A stretch of 64,000 bases of DNA, from NCBI RefSeq assembly GCF_001411555.2, contig NC_049912.1, forward strand, positions 24,065,722 through 24,129,721, in the 5' to 3' direction. Made by a program: the position numbers and the translations under genes. Every line of letters starts with the position of its first letter. Position 1 is the stretch's first letter. This stretch comes from Juglans regia. Taxonomy: Eukaryota; Streptophyta; Magnoliopsida; Fagales; Juglandaceae. Shown here piece by piece: positions 33,948 to 45,548 of the stretch. Below the pieces are notes generated by a model. The model made no database searches. It saw nothing but the letters and a program-made list of their open reading frames with translations, and was not told the origin of the DNA.

Positions 33948-34670
33948 CTAAAGCTTAGAAGAGGCTATTACGGTTTTCGGAGCCAATCCCAGCACCCCAC
34001 ACACCTCCGGATACAGGCTCTTCCTTATCTCGGCGTACACCTCACCGTTCCACTTCCTCTGCCCCAACTGTTCTCCCAGGCGCACCGCCGCCTCTACCAC
34101 GCTCTCCGCGCTCTCGTGCGCCGCGTCCACGATCCCCGTCCTCACCGCCTCCTCCCCCTTTATCTTCATCCCCCTGAGTAAGATGTCCCGCCTGGCCGAA
34201 ACCGAGCCGATCTTTGACCTCATCATGGCCGTGAAGTAATCGGGGAAGGTCAGCCCGAGGTCGACCTCGCTCATGTACAGCACGCCTCTGTCGTGCCGCA
34301 TGAGGACGTAGTCGTGGCTGAGCGCGAAGAGGAATCCGGCGGCGGCAGCGTGGCCGTTTATGGCGGCTATGGTGGGCATAGGGAGCGAGAGGAGCGCGGA
34401 GGCGACCGGTCTGAAGGACTCAACCATGTGGTGGAGCCGCTCGCGGGCGCCGGAGGAGGATCCGGCGGCTTGGGCCCAGGATAGGTCGAACCCATTGGAG
34501 AAGAATTTGCCGTGGGCGGTGGTGATCAGAGCGGAGCCGCGGACGGCTTGGGATTTGACTTGGGAAAGAACCGAGATGAGGGAGTCGATGACTGTCGGGC
34601 TGAAGCAGTGCTCGCCGTCGCCGGTGAGGGTTAGGAAGAAGAGGTCGCCACGCTTTTCTAAGGTGCACAT
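33948..34670 (-). CDS. Peroxisomal enoyl-CoA delta-isomerase (ECI/IBR10 type)
   Basis: This intronless gene encodes 240 aa, starting at ATG 34670 (MCTLEKRGDLFFLTLTGDGE, the start used across plant ECI proteins) and ending at 33948. It is a crotonase-fold protein: GKFFSNGFDLSWA forms the first oxyanion-hole region (residues about 70-82), INGHAAAAG the second, and YMSEVDLGL carries the catalytic-region acidic residue. The last three residues are SKL, a canonical type 1 peroxisomal targeting signal. The family shifts double bonds in beta-oxidation of unsaturated fatty acids. Arabidopsis ECI2 (IBR10) also contributes to indole-3-butyric acid conversion; which member this copy equals is not decidable by eye. 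The open frame extends further upstream, but without an ATG before 34670. The third position is strongly GC-rich compared with its neighbours. Confidence 0.94.
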   Translation of the reverse strand: MCTLEKRGDLFFLTLTGDGEHCFSPTVIDSLISVLSQVKSQAVRGSALITTAHGKFFSNGFDLSWAQAAGSSSGARERLHHMVESFRPVASALLSLPMPTIAAINGHAAAAGFLFALSHDYVLMRHDRGVLYMSEVDLGLTFPDYFTAMMRSKIGSVSARRDILLRGMKIKGEEAVRTGIVDAAHESAESVVEAAVRLGEQLGQRKWNGEVYAEIRKSLYPEVCGVLGLAPKTVIASSKL

Positions 34671-36558
34671 GGTTGTGGATGGGTGGCTGTTGATAATGAT
34701 AGGCGGGGTTTGGTACGGGCCTTTCTCTCTGTGCGTGTCCTTATAAGATCGGTGCGGTGTGAAGTGAGAGAGTAACAGATCACGGATCAAAATGCGCGGC
34801 CAAGATGGAACACATGTTTTAGTAATTAACCATACATTAGCCTGCTCATCTCTATTTGTTCTATAAATAATTTTGTATCAACTCGTCATTTATTTATTTT
34901 CTTGAGGAAACGTTGAGGCCGGCCAATCAACAAATGCCACGTAGCATTTAAAAACAATTAAAATGGATTTTCATACACTCGAAACCGAAACGTTTGGTCG
35001 AAAAAGTCACGAAAGGAAGGATTTTCTTTTTTATAATTCAGATAGAGCATTTAATGCAGTGTGGATCTGATTAAATATTGAAAGAAATGTTTCGTCAACC
35101 AATCTTATAAAAAAAAATTGGCCTGTTTCGATACGGTGAAATTGTAAAATTCGATTTATTGTAAATTGTATCTAACCAGTGGCAGAATTATGATTTGGTC
35201 ATAGTATGTATTTTTTCCACGTGGTTATGTCAAAAGGTAATAATCATATATCATATAATTATATATAAAAAATCATGTCTATAAATTATCTTATAAGTAA
35301 TAAGATTATTTTTTGTCTAAATACAAAAAATTTCCTATTTTGCTAGAGACCTTTATATAAAGAAAATAAATTAAAATATAAACTTAGTATTTTCCCTCCG
35401 AATTGATGTGCTTTCATAATATATGTTAAATTTATTTTATAATAAAAATGACTATAATCTAATGCATCTCATTAAATTATATCAATTTATAAATTTATTT
35501 TTATATAATATTTTTATGATTAAAGTATTTATCGTATTTCTAATAGAGAAACACTACTCCCACATAAATTTTCTACCGAATTGTGTTTTTAATTTTTATT
35601 TAATAATTAAGAAAATATTTTATAATAATTTTATATATATTTAATTATTTTTTAAAAAATGTTTAAAATGATTAAAAAATGGGTGAAAATAAAATAAGAG
35701 AAAAATGAAAAAATGATACACTATTCGGATACCGAAATTTCTGTAGGCGTAGCAGCGCTCTTTCTAATATACTAATAGCCCAACGCTTTTTTCATCATTT
35801 TGCTTTCTCAGGGAAAGCTTTCCACCACCTGAGATAACTCTGAAGTCGACACCACTCTTCCGATTTCCTAGAATACTTATATTCAAATAGTGACACTATT
35901 ATCTTTTTATTACAGATTATCATTAAGATTTTACTATTTTTTTAAAAAATATAAAATAATTTTTTAAAAGATTCTAATAATCTAATACTTATACCTATAG
36001 GTTGCTATATATCTTTGCAAAATAAAAATATTAATTTAAGACAAATAATATTTATAGTTATAGAATGTATAAAAATTACATAATTTTTTATAAAAAAATG
36101 AGTAAATATTAAAGTCACATGAAAAAAATTAATTTTTTAATAATAAATTTTATTTTTTATCAAAACTATTGTATGTAACATTATTTTTAATTTAATTTCT
36201 TTTGTGTATCAATGTTGGCAATATACCAAGATAGGCTAAAAAGTGATGCTCCTTTTCAAAAAGAATTTCGTCACGTACAAGTAAATTTGTGTATTAGTAT
36301 GTGTATTAATATTATTATTTTTATATTCTAAATTTAAATTAATATTTTTTTCAATAAAATTTATTTACTGATCAATCATATTAAATGAATAGACGTATTA
36401 ATACGCAGAATTACTTACAATTAAATTTTTCTCTTCAAAAAAGTCGAAACGACAGTAGTTTAAACTTTCCCTGCAACATCTGCTCACCTCTTAAAACGCC
36501 ACTTGGCCAAAGTCATATATTTATTTACCTCTCTTTTCTATTTTTTACCCCCGCACTT

Positions 36559-36569
36559 GCGCGCCAAAA
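36559..36569 (-). promoter_or_regulatory. E2F-type site 1 upstream of RAD5B
   Basis: GCGCGCCAAAA on the plus strand reads TTTTGGCGCGC on the minus strand, a good match to the plant E2F consensus TTTSSCGC. It lies 206-216 bp upstream of the start codon. Confidence 0.6.
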
Positions 36570-36608
36570 TCGTGAAGATGGGCCGGGAATTTTAACTCCG
36601 TAAAAACC

Positions 36609-36617
36609 TTTCGCGCC
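36609..36617 (+). promoter_or_regulatory. E2F-type site 2 upstream of RAD5B
   Basis: TTTCGCGCC matches TTTSSCGC exactly and lies about 40 bp after the first site, 158 bp before the start codon. A TATA-like TTTATATT follows about 15 bp downstream. Confidence 0.62.
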
Positions 36618-36774
36618 AACTTTTTTATTTATATTCCAAAATCCCTCCGCTTCTCTTTCCCATTCACAATCACTTCCCTCTGTTTCTTCTCTCTCTGAGC
36701 ACAAACTCTTCATTTTCTCTTTCACTATTTCGCTTTTTCACAAACCTTACTCTCCATTTCTCTTGTTCTAAATC

Positions 36775-39700
36775 ATGGCGGCTCGACCCGTGGATGACAC
36801 CGATGGTGCCCACCAAAATCCCGTCTTCTTCCCCCAGCCCCTCACCGTGATACGCACCGTTACCAGTACCGGCGCTCGGATCTCCACCCAGATCAAGGCG
36901 GAGGAAATGACTTTTGACGAGTTCCTCAAGGCGACGAATACGAAGGTGATGTCCGAGGAGGAGTGTCTGAGAACCCAGATGAAGGAAGAGCAACCTAGAG
37001 AGCTAGGAGTAGCAAGAGTCAAGGAGGAACCCGATATGGATTTTCTGAGTAAGGGTTCTGAAAATAAACCCGAGGTGTCTAATAATACTCTTGCATTGGT
37101 TCCGTTAGAAAGGGTCAAAGGCAAGTCCTTCCAAGAGTGGCTCTGGCTTAGGTACAACAGTAGCGTCAAGTCTAGAGGTGAGTATTCCATTTCCCAAGAG
37201 AAAGAAGCGGGTCCTAAAGATCTAGAGAATGGTCAATCACTAAATGAGTCTAGTCCTAAAGTAAAAGTGAAGGAGGAACCTTATCTGGGTTCTGAGGATA
37301 AGGTAGATAAGGTACAAGTGAAAGAAGGATCACCAAATGAGTCTAGGCCTAAAGGTGAAGTCAAAGAGGTACCTGATTTGAGGGCTGAGAATGAGGTACA
37401 CGTTAAGGAAGGATTACCAAATGATTCCAGGACTAAAGTTGAATTGACAGAAGAACCTGATTTGGGGCCTGATAATAAGTTACACGTAAAAGAAGAGTTA
37501 CCTATTGAATCAACGCCTGAAGTTAAAGTGATAAAGGAATCTGATTTGTGGTATGAGAACAGGGTATATGTGAAAGGACCGGTTGGGGCTGAGAACAAGG
37601 TATCTGCGAAAGAACCAATTGGTTCTAACTTTTGCTCGAAACCTCAGAAGGTGAAAAAGGAAATAGTTGAGGAAAGGGTCGTTTCTGGCTTGGTGGAGGA
37701 TGGGGATTTTCCGGAGGATCCAGAATGGTTTCTGGTGGGAAGGACAATAGTCACCGCACTTTCGACCTCAAAAGGAAGGAAATTGGTTGACAATGAGGTT
37801 GTCCATTTTGCTTTTTCTTCCACAAATTGGAGACATAATGCACAGTGGATTGTTCGTTTCTCAACTAAACGGTCTGGAGAGGTATACTTCATGGACATTT
37901 ACATCATATATAGTTCATAACTTGCAGTTTCCTTATGCTGTACAAACCTTCCATTTTCCTCTCCTTGGAAATATTAGATGTGATTTTTTTATTTGCTTGG
38001 AGCTAGATGTTTATTTACGTTGCACGAACCGTTCTTTTTTTCCCAACTTTTGTTCAGATTGGTCGGCTTCCGATGGAGTGGGGAAAATGTGTTGTTCCGC
38101 TTGTAAATTCCTCTAAGGTTAAAGTTCTTGGACGATGCGTAGCTGCACCATCAAACCTTTCCATTATGCAAGAAATCATGCTATGCGTAAGGTAAGGCTT
38201 TAAATTTTGTGCTATCCGCTTGTTTTCTCATGTCACAAACCAAAATTGAAAGTTTAATCTAGTAGCAGGATCATATAGTGGTGAAACAAATTGTTGGTAT
38301 TTTTTAATTGATTGTATTTATCAGTCTAAGTTGGTTTTGTTTGAATTTTTATTTTATTATTGTATATTTCCTAACACAAATATAGTCTCAACGAATTTGA
38401 CCGATTACATGCCTGGCAGCTTTTACATTCACCATTCAATTTTCACGAAGGATGACGCGTCTTCATGGAGGCTAGATGCTCCCTATAACATTGACTCTAC
38501 ACTTCATCCTCTTCTCAGTCTGTTTAAATTGTTGAAAATTAAACCATATCTGAAGGTATGCTCTAAATCTTTGCCTTTCCTGTTTATTTTACTATTCTCT
38601 ACAAGTGAACACACCTTGTGATGACTGATATTTCTCTTAGTACTTTTTAAGTTTCAATCGTGCTTTTTTGGTGTGTCATCAGGCTGAATTTACCCCCGAA
38701 GAACTTCATTCTCGGAAACGTGTGCTAAATCTAGATGTATGTATGATGCCTCTCATCTTTTCTTTTCTTTTTTTCCTATTGATTTTCAATATTCCAGTTG
38801 CTTGATTGAATAATAGTCTAGCTTGCTAGTTTTTTCTTAAAGCTGTTGTTTGGTTATTTGACCCGACATGCATTAGCATTTGGATTTTTAGATTGTGTTT
38901 GGATATTGAAGTGAGTTGAGTTGAAATGATAAAATATTATTTTGGAATTTGAAAAAGTTGAATTGTTTATTATATTTTGTATTGAAATTTGAAAAAGTTA
39001 TAATGATGAGTTGAGATGAGTTTTATTTTACTTTTCATGGGTCAGCCACTTTATGCTATTGGACCCCCCCTGGATGCCAATGAAAATGGCCTTGGTTATT
39101 TGCACCCAGAGGACCAATAGCAGAAGGCAAAATGGCATAGCATGAACTTCTGGAGTTGATTCCACACCATACGAGTGTAAGGGTGCCATTCTGCTTGCAA
39201 AAATTCTTTGTTTAATTATGTAAAGACTCAATGCAGCAGTTCAGGTCTGCCCTTATATGTTGCGCATTCCTATATGCATTCGTGTTGCTGGCGTCTTAGC
39301 AATTCCATGCATACATATATGTACTGATAAATCTACAGTATCAGCTCTCTCCATAAAAAAGGAAAGGGAAAGGGAAAGGGAATGATGAGGCTAATAGGTA
39401 AAGTCTCAGGAGTGTAGCACAGGTCACAAAAAATAATACTTGCTGTTAATCTGAACAGGATGATTCAGAAGAAGCTGCATCAATGTTGCCCATTGTGAAG
39501 CGAAGAAAGGGTTGTCAGCAGTATCCAGAACAAAGCAAAGATGAACAAGCTCTCTCAGAGTCATCGGTGAATAAACTTGTGGGGGCAGCAGAAATGTATA
39601 ACTTGGAGGTAGAGCAATTTGACCGGTTATCTGTTACATTCACTATTTGGTGCAAATTATGATGATATGGAAGTCACCAAGTGGTTTCTTTTTTTATTCC

Positions 39701-42700
39701 TCATGTAATTCTTTAGGAGATGGAACCCCCATATACACTCATGTGTGATCTTAGGCCGTACCAGAAACAAGCTCTCTACTGGATGTCAGAATTAGAGAAG
39801 GGAATACATGCTGAGAAAGCAGCAAAAACACTTCATCCATGCTGGGCAGCATATCAAATAAGTGATGAGTATGTAGTTTTATGTGTCTGTACACACATAT
39901 GCTCATGTGCGGTTAGATCAAATATCTATTAAGTAATTACTTCAGCTAACACGCTATTTTGCAGGCGGGCTTCCTCAATATATGTGAACACTTTCTCAGG
40001 GGAATCAACTACAAAATTTCCAACTGCAACACAGATGGCAAGAGGAGGAGTGAGTTCTACCCCTTAATTTACACTTTCATGTGGATTGCTTTCTTATATT
40101 GAATTAACCAACCATTTTTTTCTTTGTGCGTGTTAGATGTTATGGGTTGGATGGTAAGGTTGTTGTATATCAATGGTCCATGAGGTTTATTTCTAACCAA
40201 TAAGGTATTTTCTTCAGATATTGGCAGATGCGATGGGGCTTGGGAAGACTGTGATGACAATCGCTCTTATACTTGCAAGGCCAGGTAGAGGATGCCATGT
40301 TAACCACGAGTGTAGCACTGCAACCGCTGATGGTACTGAAATTACAAAGAGTAATAAAGATTGCCATGTCAAAACCTCTTCTAAAGCAAATGGTGGAACT
40401 CTCATTGTTTGTCCCATGGCATTGCTGGGACAATGGAAGGTGAATATCCTTTCTCATATGTTAATAAGTAAAAGATAATCGTTGAAGTTATGAAACCCAA
40501 GTAATAACCTTTTGATTTATGTTATGGGTCGATCAATGATGCCACTAGGCTAAAGAGAACAGAAAATGCTAATGGTTCTTTCGTTACTGATTAGTGAGAG
40601 AAAAGTAACTGAGAAATGTTACCACAATTTTATCTACTTGACTAGAGTGTCTTATTAATTCTGTTAAAAATCCCAGGATGAGCTTGAAACCCATTCAAAG
40701 CCTGAAAGTATATCCATTTTCGTTCACTATGGTGGGAGCAGAGCCAGTCCAAAGGTGATCGCAGAACACAATGTGGTCTTGACAACATACGGAGTATTAA
40801 CTGCAGCTTATAAAAATGTAAGGAAATACTATATCTTCAGATGGACAATTGCTTCATTTTCCCAACTAAAAAATTCATTTACTGGAATTCTTGAAACACT
40901 GATAGTCATTTAGCTTTCCACTTTTAACTGTTGTCTTTTAAAGGAAACTTTGTAACCCTGTTACAGGATTCAGAGAACAGCATCTTTCACAGGGTCAGTT
41001 GGTATAGGGTGGTTCTAGATGAAGCTCACACCATAAAATCCTGGAAGACTCAAGGTGCTCAGGCTGCCTTTTCATTGTCCTCACACTGCCGGTGGTGTCT
41101 AACAGGAACCCCTATTCAGGTTTTCATTGTTTATATACCTTGTTTGCGAGATAACATCATAATTGCACGGGCAAATAGTCCCTGAAATATATGGTACCGA
41201 AGTATATAGTACCTTTTTCTTTAGTTCTACTCATTGCATGCATTTTTAGCCGTCTTTAAACCAATACCCTTCATCTAAATGATTGATCTGTTAGCTTTAA
41301 AAGTCAGGAAAAGGAAATACTCTAGCACATCATATTCTAACTTTTGAAATCTCCTTTTTATCACTTGCCGCAGAATAACTTGGAAGATCTCTACAGCCTC
41401 TTATGCTTCTTACACGTCGAACCATGGTGCAATTGGGCTTGGTAGGATAAAACTTGTTCAACACTAGCTTTCTAGGCATCACTCTTCTGTTACTGCCTGG
41501 GAATACAAACTTACAGAATTTAAGCTTTGCTAGAATTCATAATTAGCAGCTTATTAATTCTAATCTATAATGTAGGTGGAACAAATTGATTCAAAAGCCC
41601 TATGAGAATGGTGATCCAAGAGGGATGAAACTGATCAAAGCTATTTTGAGGCCATTGATGTTGAGAAGAACAAAGGAGTCGAAGGATAAAGAAGGAAGGT
41701 GATCACGCTTGCTTTCGTTTGACCCTATTAATAGTCAGTTTGTGCAACTGTCAGCATCGTAACTTTTGGTGCTTTTGTTTTAGGCCCATACTCGTTCTCC
41801 CTCCAACGGACATTCAGATCATTGAATGTGAACAGTCAGAAGCTGAACATGACTTTTATGATGCACTTTTTAAGAGATCTAAAGTGAGAATTATCTTAGT
41901 TACTTATTATCATTAACTTCATTATTTTGCACTCAATCACTTGGAATTGCTTGTTGCTTGTAGTGGATTCTTAGCCTGTTAAGCAGGCATGTCTTTATCA
42001 AATGAAGAAGCTTACATTCATTTATGAAAACAGGTCCAATTTGACCAGTTTGTTGCTCAAGGCAAGGTTCTTCACAACTATGCAAATATCCTTGAGCTAC
42101 TGCTTCGATTGAGGCAGTGTTGCAACCATCCATTTCTTGTTATGAGGTGTGAAAATGATCGCAAAGGCCATGAGCTAATCTGTTGTAATGGATTTCATCT
42201 TGCCACATTTTTTCTTTTTATTTTTGTCTAATAATTCTTGTTTTGAACATATGCAGTCGAGCTGATTCACAAAAGTATACAGACCTGAGCAAGCTTGCAA
42301 GAAGGTTCCTTGAAACTAATTCTAACTCTACCACTACAAAGCAGACTGTGCCAACCCATGCATATGTTGAGGAGGTTGTTGAAGGCATTCGGAGGGGTGA
42401 AAACACAGAATGCCCCATATGCTTGGAGTATGCAGATGACCCTGTGCTCACTCCATGTGCACATAAAATGTGCAGGGAGTGTCTCCTCTCAAGCTGGCGG
42501 ACTCCAACATCTGGGCTATGCCCAATTTGTCGACAATTGCTAAAAAAGACTGATCTCATAGCATGTCCATCAGAAAACCAGTTCTGGGTTGATGTTGAGA
42601 AGAACTGGAAGGAGTCTTCAAAGGTTTCAGGACTCTTGGAGTGCCTGGAAAGTATTCAGCGGACAGGTTCTGGTGAAAAGAGCATTGTTTTTAGCCAATG

Positions 42701-43956
42701 GACTTCGTTTTTTGATTTGCTGGAGATCCCATTAAAGAGGAGGGGAATTGGGTTCTTGAGATTTGATGGAAAGCTGGTTCAGAAGCAGAGGGAGTGGGTC
42801 CTGAAGGAGTTTAGTGAGACCAAAGAGAAGATGGTAAAGCACTTTTTTCTCCACCAGAATTCTTGCACTCTGCTACCTCAACATTTCTTTCCATTTGCTT
42901 ATTAATAAAAATTGTTGTTGCATATTATATATATGTTTCTTTGACATTTCAGGTATTGCTAATGTCTTTGAGAGCTGGCGGTGTAGGCTTGAATTTAACC
43001 GCAGCCTCCAATGTCTTCTTAATGGTACATTTTTCACCCCTTTTCTTCTCGTAGTTACTTTTTTCCCCATGTATGTTTGCTCCCTTCCCTCTTAACACGC
43101 ATTCAATATATAGGATCCATGGTGGAATCCTGCCGTTGAAGAGCAAGCAATAATGCGGATTCATCGTATTGGACAAAAGCGAACAGTTCGTGTTAGAAGA
43201 TTTATTGTGAAGGTAAAATATATAACTCTTCGTTTTTTTAACACTTCAAAATGACAAGAATTGAGCCAAGCTTTCATGGTGAGAGGTCAAAAACACTTCC
43301 GTAGTTGATGGTGCCTTGAGAATCCCAAGTGCAACAAAGTTCATTCTTCTGTTGCACTTCTGTCTAAGCCCTTAAGGTATTGGCTTGGTTAGGCCGAAGA
43401 TGTCAAGGGAGGCCAGCCGCCGACATTGCCAAGGAGAACACCGATGTGAAGATTTTCTTGGGTTAATTAATGCACAACCATTGTACAAACTTTTTAAACA
43501 ACACTTGATAGACTGTAGTAGTTCACAGACCAAAAACAAAAACATAAAAAAGTAGGTTAGGTATGTCTAGTTCGATCTCGATAACATAAAACTAGGCCAT
43601 GCCGACTTGTTTACAACTTAACCTAACTTAACCTAACCTAACCTAACAAAACTCGTTCATTAGCTTAATGGAACAGTTGTATATTTTAGTAGAAGAGAAT
43701 GGGGTTTCTTTTGTTACTCTACTTTTGTTATGTCAAGAAGTGGTTGCAGAAAAGCTGCATGCGTGCCATCCACTATTCATGTTTCAATTTTTAAAGGTTT
43801 TGGTATTAGTTACTTTCTCTCTCTCTCTGTTAGGACACGGTGGAGGAACGAATGCAGCAAGTCCAGGCACGCAAGCAGAGCATGATTGCTGGGGCCCTGA
43901 CCGACCAGGAGGTTCGAACGGCCAGGCTTGAGGAGCTCAAAATGCTTTTCCGATGA
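36775..43956 (+). CDS. RAD5B: RAD5B-like SNF2 translocase with HIRAN and RING domains (18 exons, 1202 aa)
   Basis: Exons: 36775-37881, 38058-38191, 38420-38555, 38683-38736, 39459-39608, 39717-39868, 39965-40049, 40218-40439, 40677-40817, 40967-41119, 41374-41441, 41576-41698, 41784-41883, 42034-42146, 42257-42833, 42953-43024, 43114-43212, 43834-43956. All are GT-AG with closing phases. Residues 1-300 are a charged, repeat-rich region with many VKEEP-like motifs. HIRAN spans about 310-435 (DPEWFLVGR...GRLPMEWGK...VLGRCVAAP). SNF2 ATPase has GLGKT at 613-617 and DEAH at 745-748. A C3HC4 RING lies at C965-C1004 inside the helicase. The C-terminal helicase has [13 protein letters not shown] and HRIGQKR. 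This is the Rad5/HLTF architecture: PCNA polyubiquitination and fork remodelling in error-free damage tolerance (family knowledge). At5g43530 is the nearest remembered match. The gene is intact. Confidence 0.95.
37261..37610 (+). repeat. Tandem ~25-codon repeats in RAD5B exon 1
   Basis: About four to five diverged units encode the pattern (K/E)VKVKEEP-x-LGxE-NK-x-xVKE-x-xPxES (residues about 163-279). Several units keep a VKEE/VKEG/IKES core. The frame is conserved throughout, so the repeats are translated. They lie before the HIRAN domain. Confidence 0.8.
38895..39023 (+). mobile_element. MITE-1 copy in RAD5B intron 4
   Basis: The copy begins GTGTTTGGATATTGAAGTGAG and is nearly identical to the start of the 45077 copy, continuing through TTTGAAAAAGTTATAATGATGAG. 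The right terminal repeat is missing, so it is truncated at that end. It sits wholly inside an intron. Confidence 0.8.
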
Positions 43957-44741
43957 ACTTTGACAATTTTTATTTTGAGGGCCTTATATATTATATACAT
44001 ATATGTATAGTCCAGAAATGCCCAATTTTGGAAAGTTCATTTACGACATTTATAGGCTACAGTATGTTATTTAAATGAAGCTGATTATATCCTCGGCCAG
44101 TCCAAAAGTGTCACAGCGGGTACAAAATTCTTAGCTAGCACGACAATATGTAGATATAGCAGATAAACGTATCGACAACTATTATCTTCGTCATCAAGGT
44201 TTAGGATTGACCACGTTGTTGGATGCATGTGGGCTGCTCCACCTGATCCAGACCGTGTTAACTTCGTAGGTTTTTTTTTGTATAACGTTAACTTAGTAGG
44301 TTTGTTCAGTAATCGGATTCGGCAATACAAAGATGGTTACTTGCAACGTCGGTAGATCTTAGAGAAAAGAGGTCACAGCGCCGCGCCAACAAGTTTTGGT
44401 GGGGTCCGTTAAAGGAACCGTCAAAACCGCACCCAACTCTTTTGTTGACCTTCTATTTGCTATTCTATTTTATTTATTTTTCCATTATGTCATAGGGTTT
44501 AATTTATTAGTGAGTTTAATAGATTTGAATAATGAGATTAAAATAATTTAATTAATATTAGTTATATTAACATAGTATAGGTGGTGTTTAATTTATATAA
44601 AATATTATATCAATTTTTTGTTATAAAATTAATAGATTTAAATAATAAGATTAAAATTTTATATTATATCAACTAAAAATTTAGCATGTAACAATTTTTT
44701 AGCATTTAATACAAATTTTAGCATGTAAAAATTTAACATTT

Positions 44742-44848
44742 AAAATAATAGTAATATTAAAAAATAATATTTTAATAATATTTATTATAATTTTCAACTA
44801 TTATCTCAATTTGTTTTATCTCAACTCATTATCTAAACTTCACCTAAA
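44742..44848. repeat. MITE-1 fragment
   Basis: AT-rich core with AATATTAAAAAATAATATTTTAA and the CTCATTATCTAAACTTCACC end shared with the copies at 2820 and 52727. The left half is missing. Confidence 0.5.
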
Positions 44849-45011
44849 TAATTTTTTTCATTATTTTTTTTCATACATTTTTTTTATATTCTTAAATATT
44901 TTTTTAAATTCATAATATTATTAAAAAATATTTTCTTAATTATTAAATAAAAAAAATCGGTGAACATCCTTAGAGCATTTTATTGGTGGGTTAAGGAGAC
45001 GTTTGGAATGT

Positions 45012-45318
45012 GTAATGTTATATGTAATTGAAGAATGTATAAATACTGTATAATCATTTTGAAAAAGAGTAAGATTGTGTTTGGATGTTGAAGTGAGTTG
45101 AGTTGAGTTGAGTTAAGATGATAAAATATTATTTTAGAATTTGAAAAAGTTGAATTATTTATTACATTTTGTATTGAGATTTGAAAAAGTTATAATGATG
45201 AGTTGAGATGAGTTGAGATTAGTTTAGGATGCAAACGAAACTTAAAATTTATTATTTTTTATATAAATTTTATATTTATTATTATTTTTTTAAATAATTG
45301 TACGGATTGCAATTACCA
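45012..45318. mobile_element. MITE-2 copy interrupted by MITE-1
   Basis: The left part (45012-45076: GTAATGTTATATGTAATTG, then ATAAATACTGTATAATCATTTT) and the right part (45237-45318, ending ATTGTACGGATTGCAATTACC) align in order with the intact MITE-2 at 46692-46846. The MITE-1 at 45077-45236 lies exactly at the break. Confidence 0.65.
45077..45236 (+). mobile_element. MITE-1 copy with both ends
   Basis: The copy starts GTGTTTGGATGTTGAAGTGAG and ends AGGATGCAAAC, an imperfect terminal inverted repeat of GTTTGGAT. The internal sequence has repeated GAGTTGAGTTGAGTTGAG. It is about 160 bp with no coding capacity. Confidence 0.8.
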
Positions 45319-45451
45319 TTTCTGAACAGTAATATCAGCTGGAAAGCGGAGCCCCAGGGCCCACGCTACCACTCATCAAATAGAATAATATATTAATCCA
45401 TTTTGACTCTTTGTGGACCCCACAAACACAACGTGTGTGTAGTGCTTCTCC

Positions 45452-45459
45452 TATATATA
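45452..45459 (+). promoter_or_regulatory. TATA box of the At4g14450-like gene
   Basis: TATATATA lies 90-97 bp before the start codon. It implies a leader of roughly 60-65 nt and is the clearest core promoter in the window. Confidence 0.65.
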
Positions 45460-45548
45460 CATCCCCGCAGACATCCACCTCTCTTCCACAAACGAAATCT
45501 GCAAAACCACATAGACAAGAGGAAATTGATTACTCACCTCGAACATCC

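Larger units (their letters stand above)
34671..36774. other. Divergent intergenic region, isomerase and RAD5B promoters
   Basis: This is 2.1 kb between two genes transcribed away from each other. Nearest the isomerase, TTATAAGG on the minus strand (about 34748-34740) is a possible TATA box 70 bp before its ATG. The centre (35200-36400) is very AT-rich with no supported feature. The RAD5B side has two E2F-type sites (separate entries) and a pyrimidine-rich leader from about 36650 to 36770. Confidence 0.5.
43957..45548. other. Intergenic region after RAD5B, with MITEs and the next promoter
   Basis: This contains the RAD5B 3' flank, a degenerate MITE-1 piece at about 44742-44848, and a MITE-2 split by MITE-1 at 45012-45318. 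The last 150 bp holds a TATA box for the gene at 45549. No other gene is supported. Confidence 0.6.

Noticed and set aside
36670..37898. Several antisense frames across RAD5B exon 1
   Set aside because: They are the complement of the repeat-rich coding exon; the sense frame has domains, introns and family matches.
43612..43650. TAACCTAACCTAACCTAAC, telomere-like
   Set aside because: Only a few units of a 5-base motif, not the plant TTTAGGG repeat; treated as a simple repeat in an intron.
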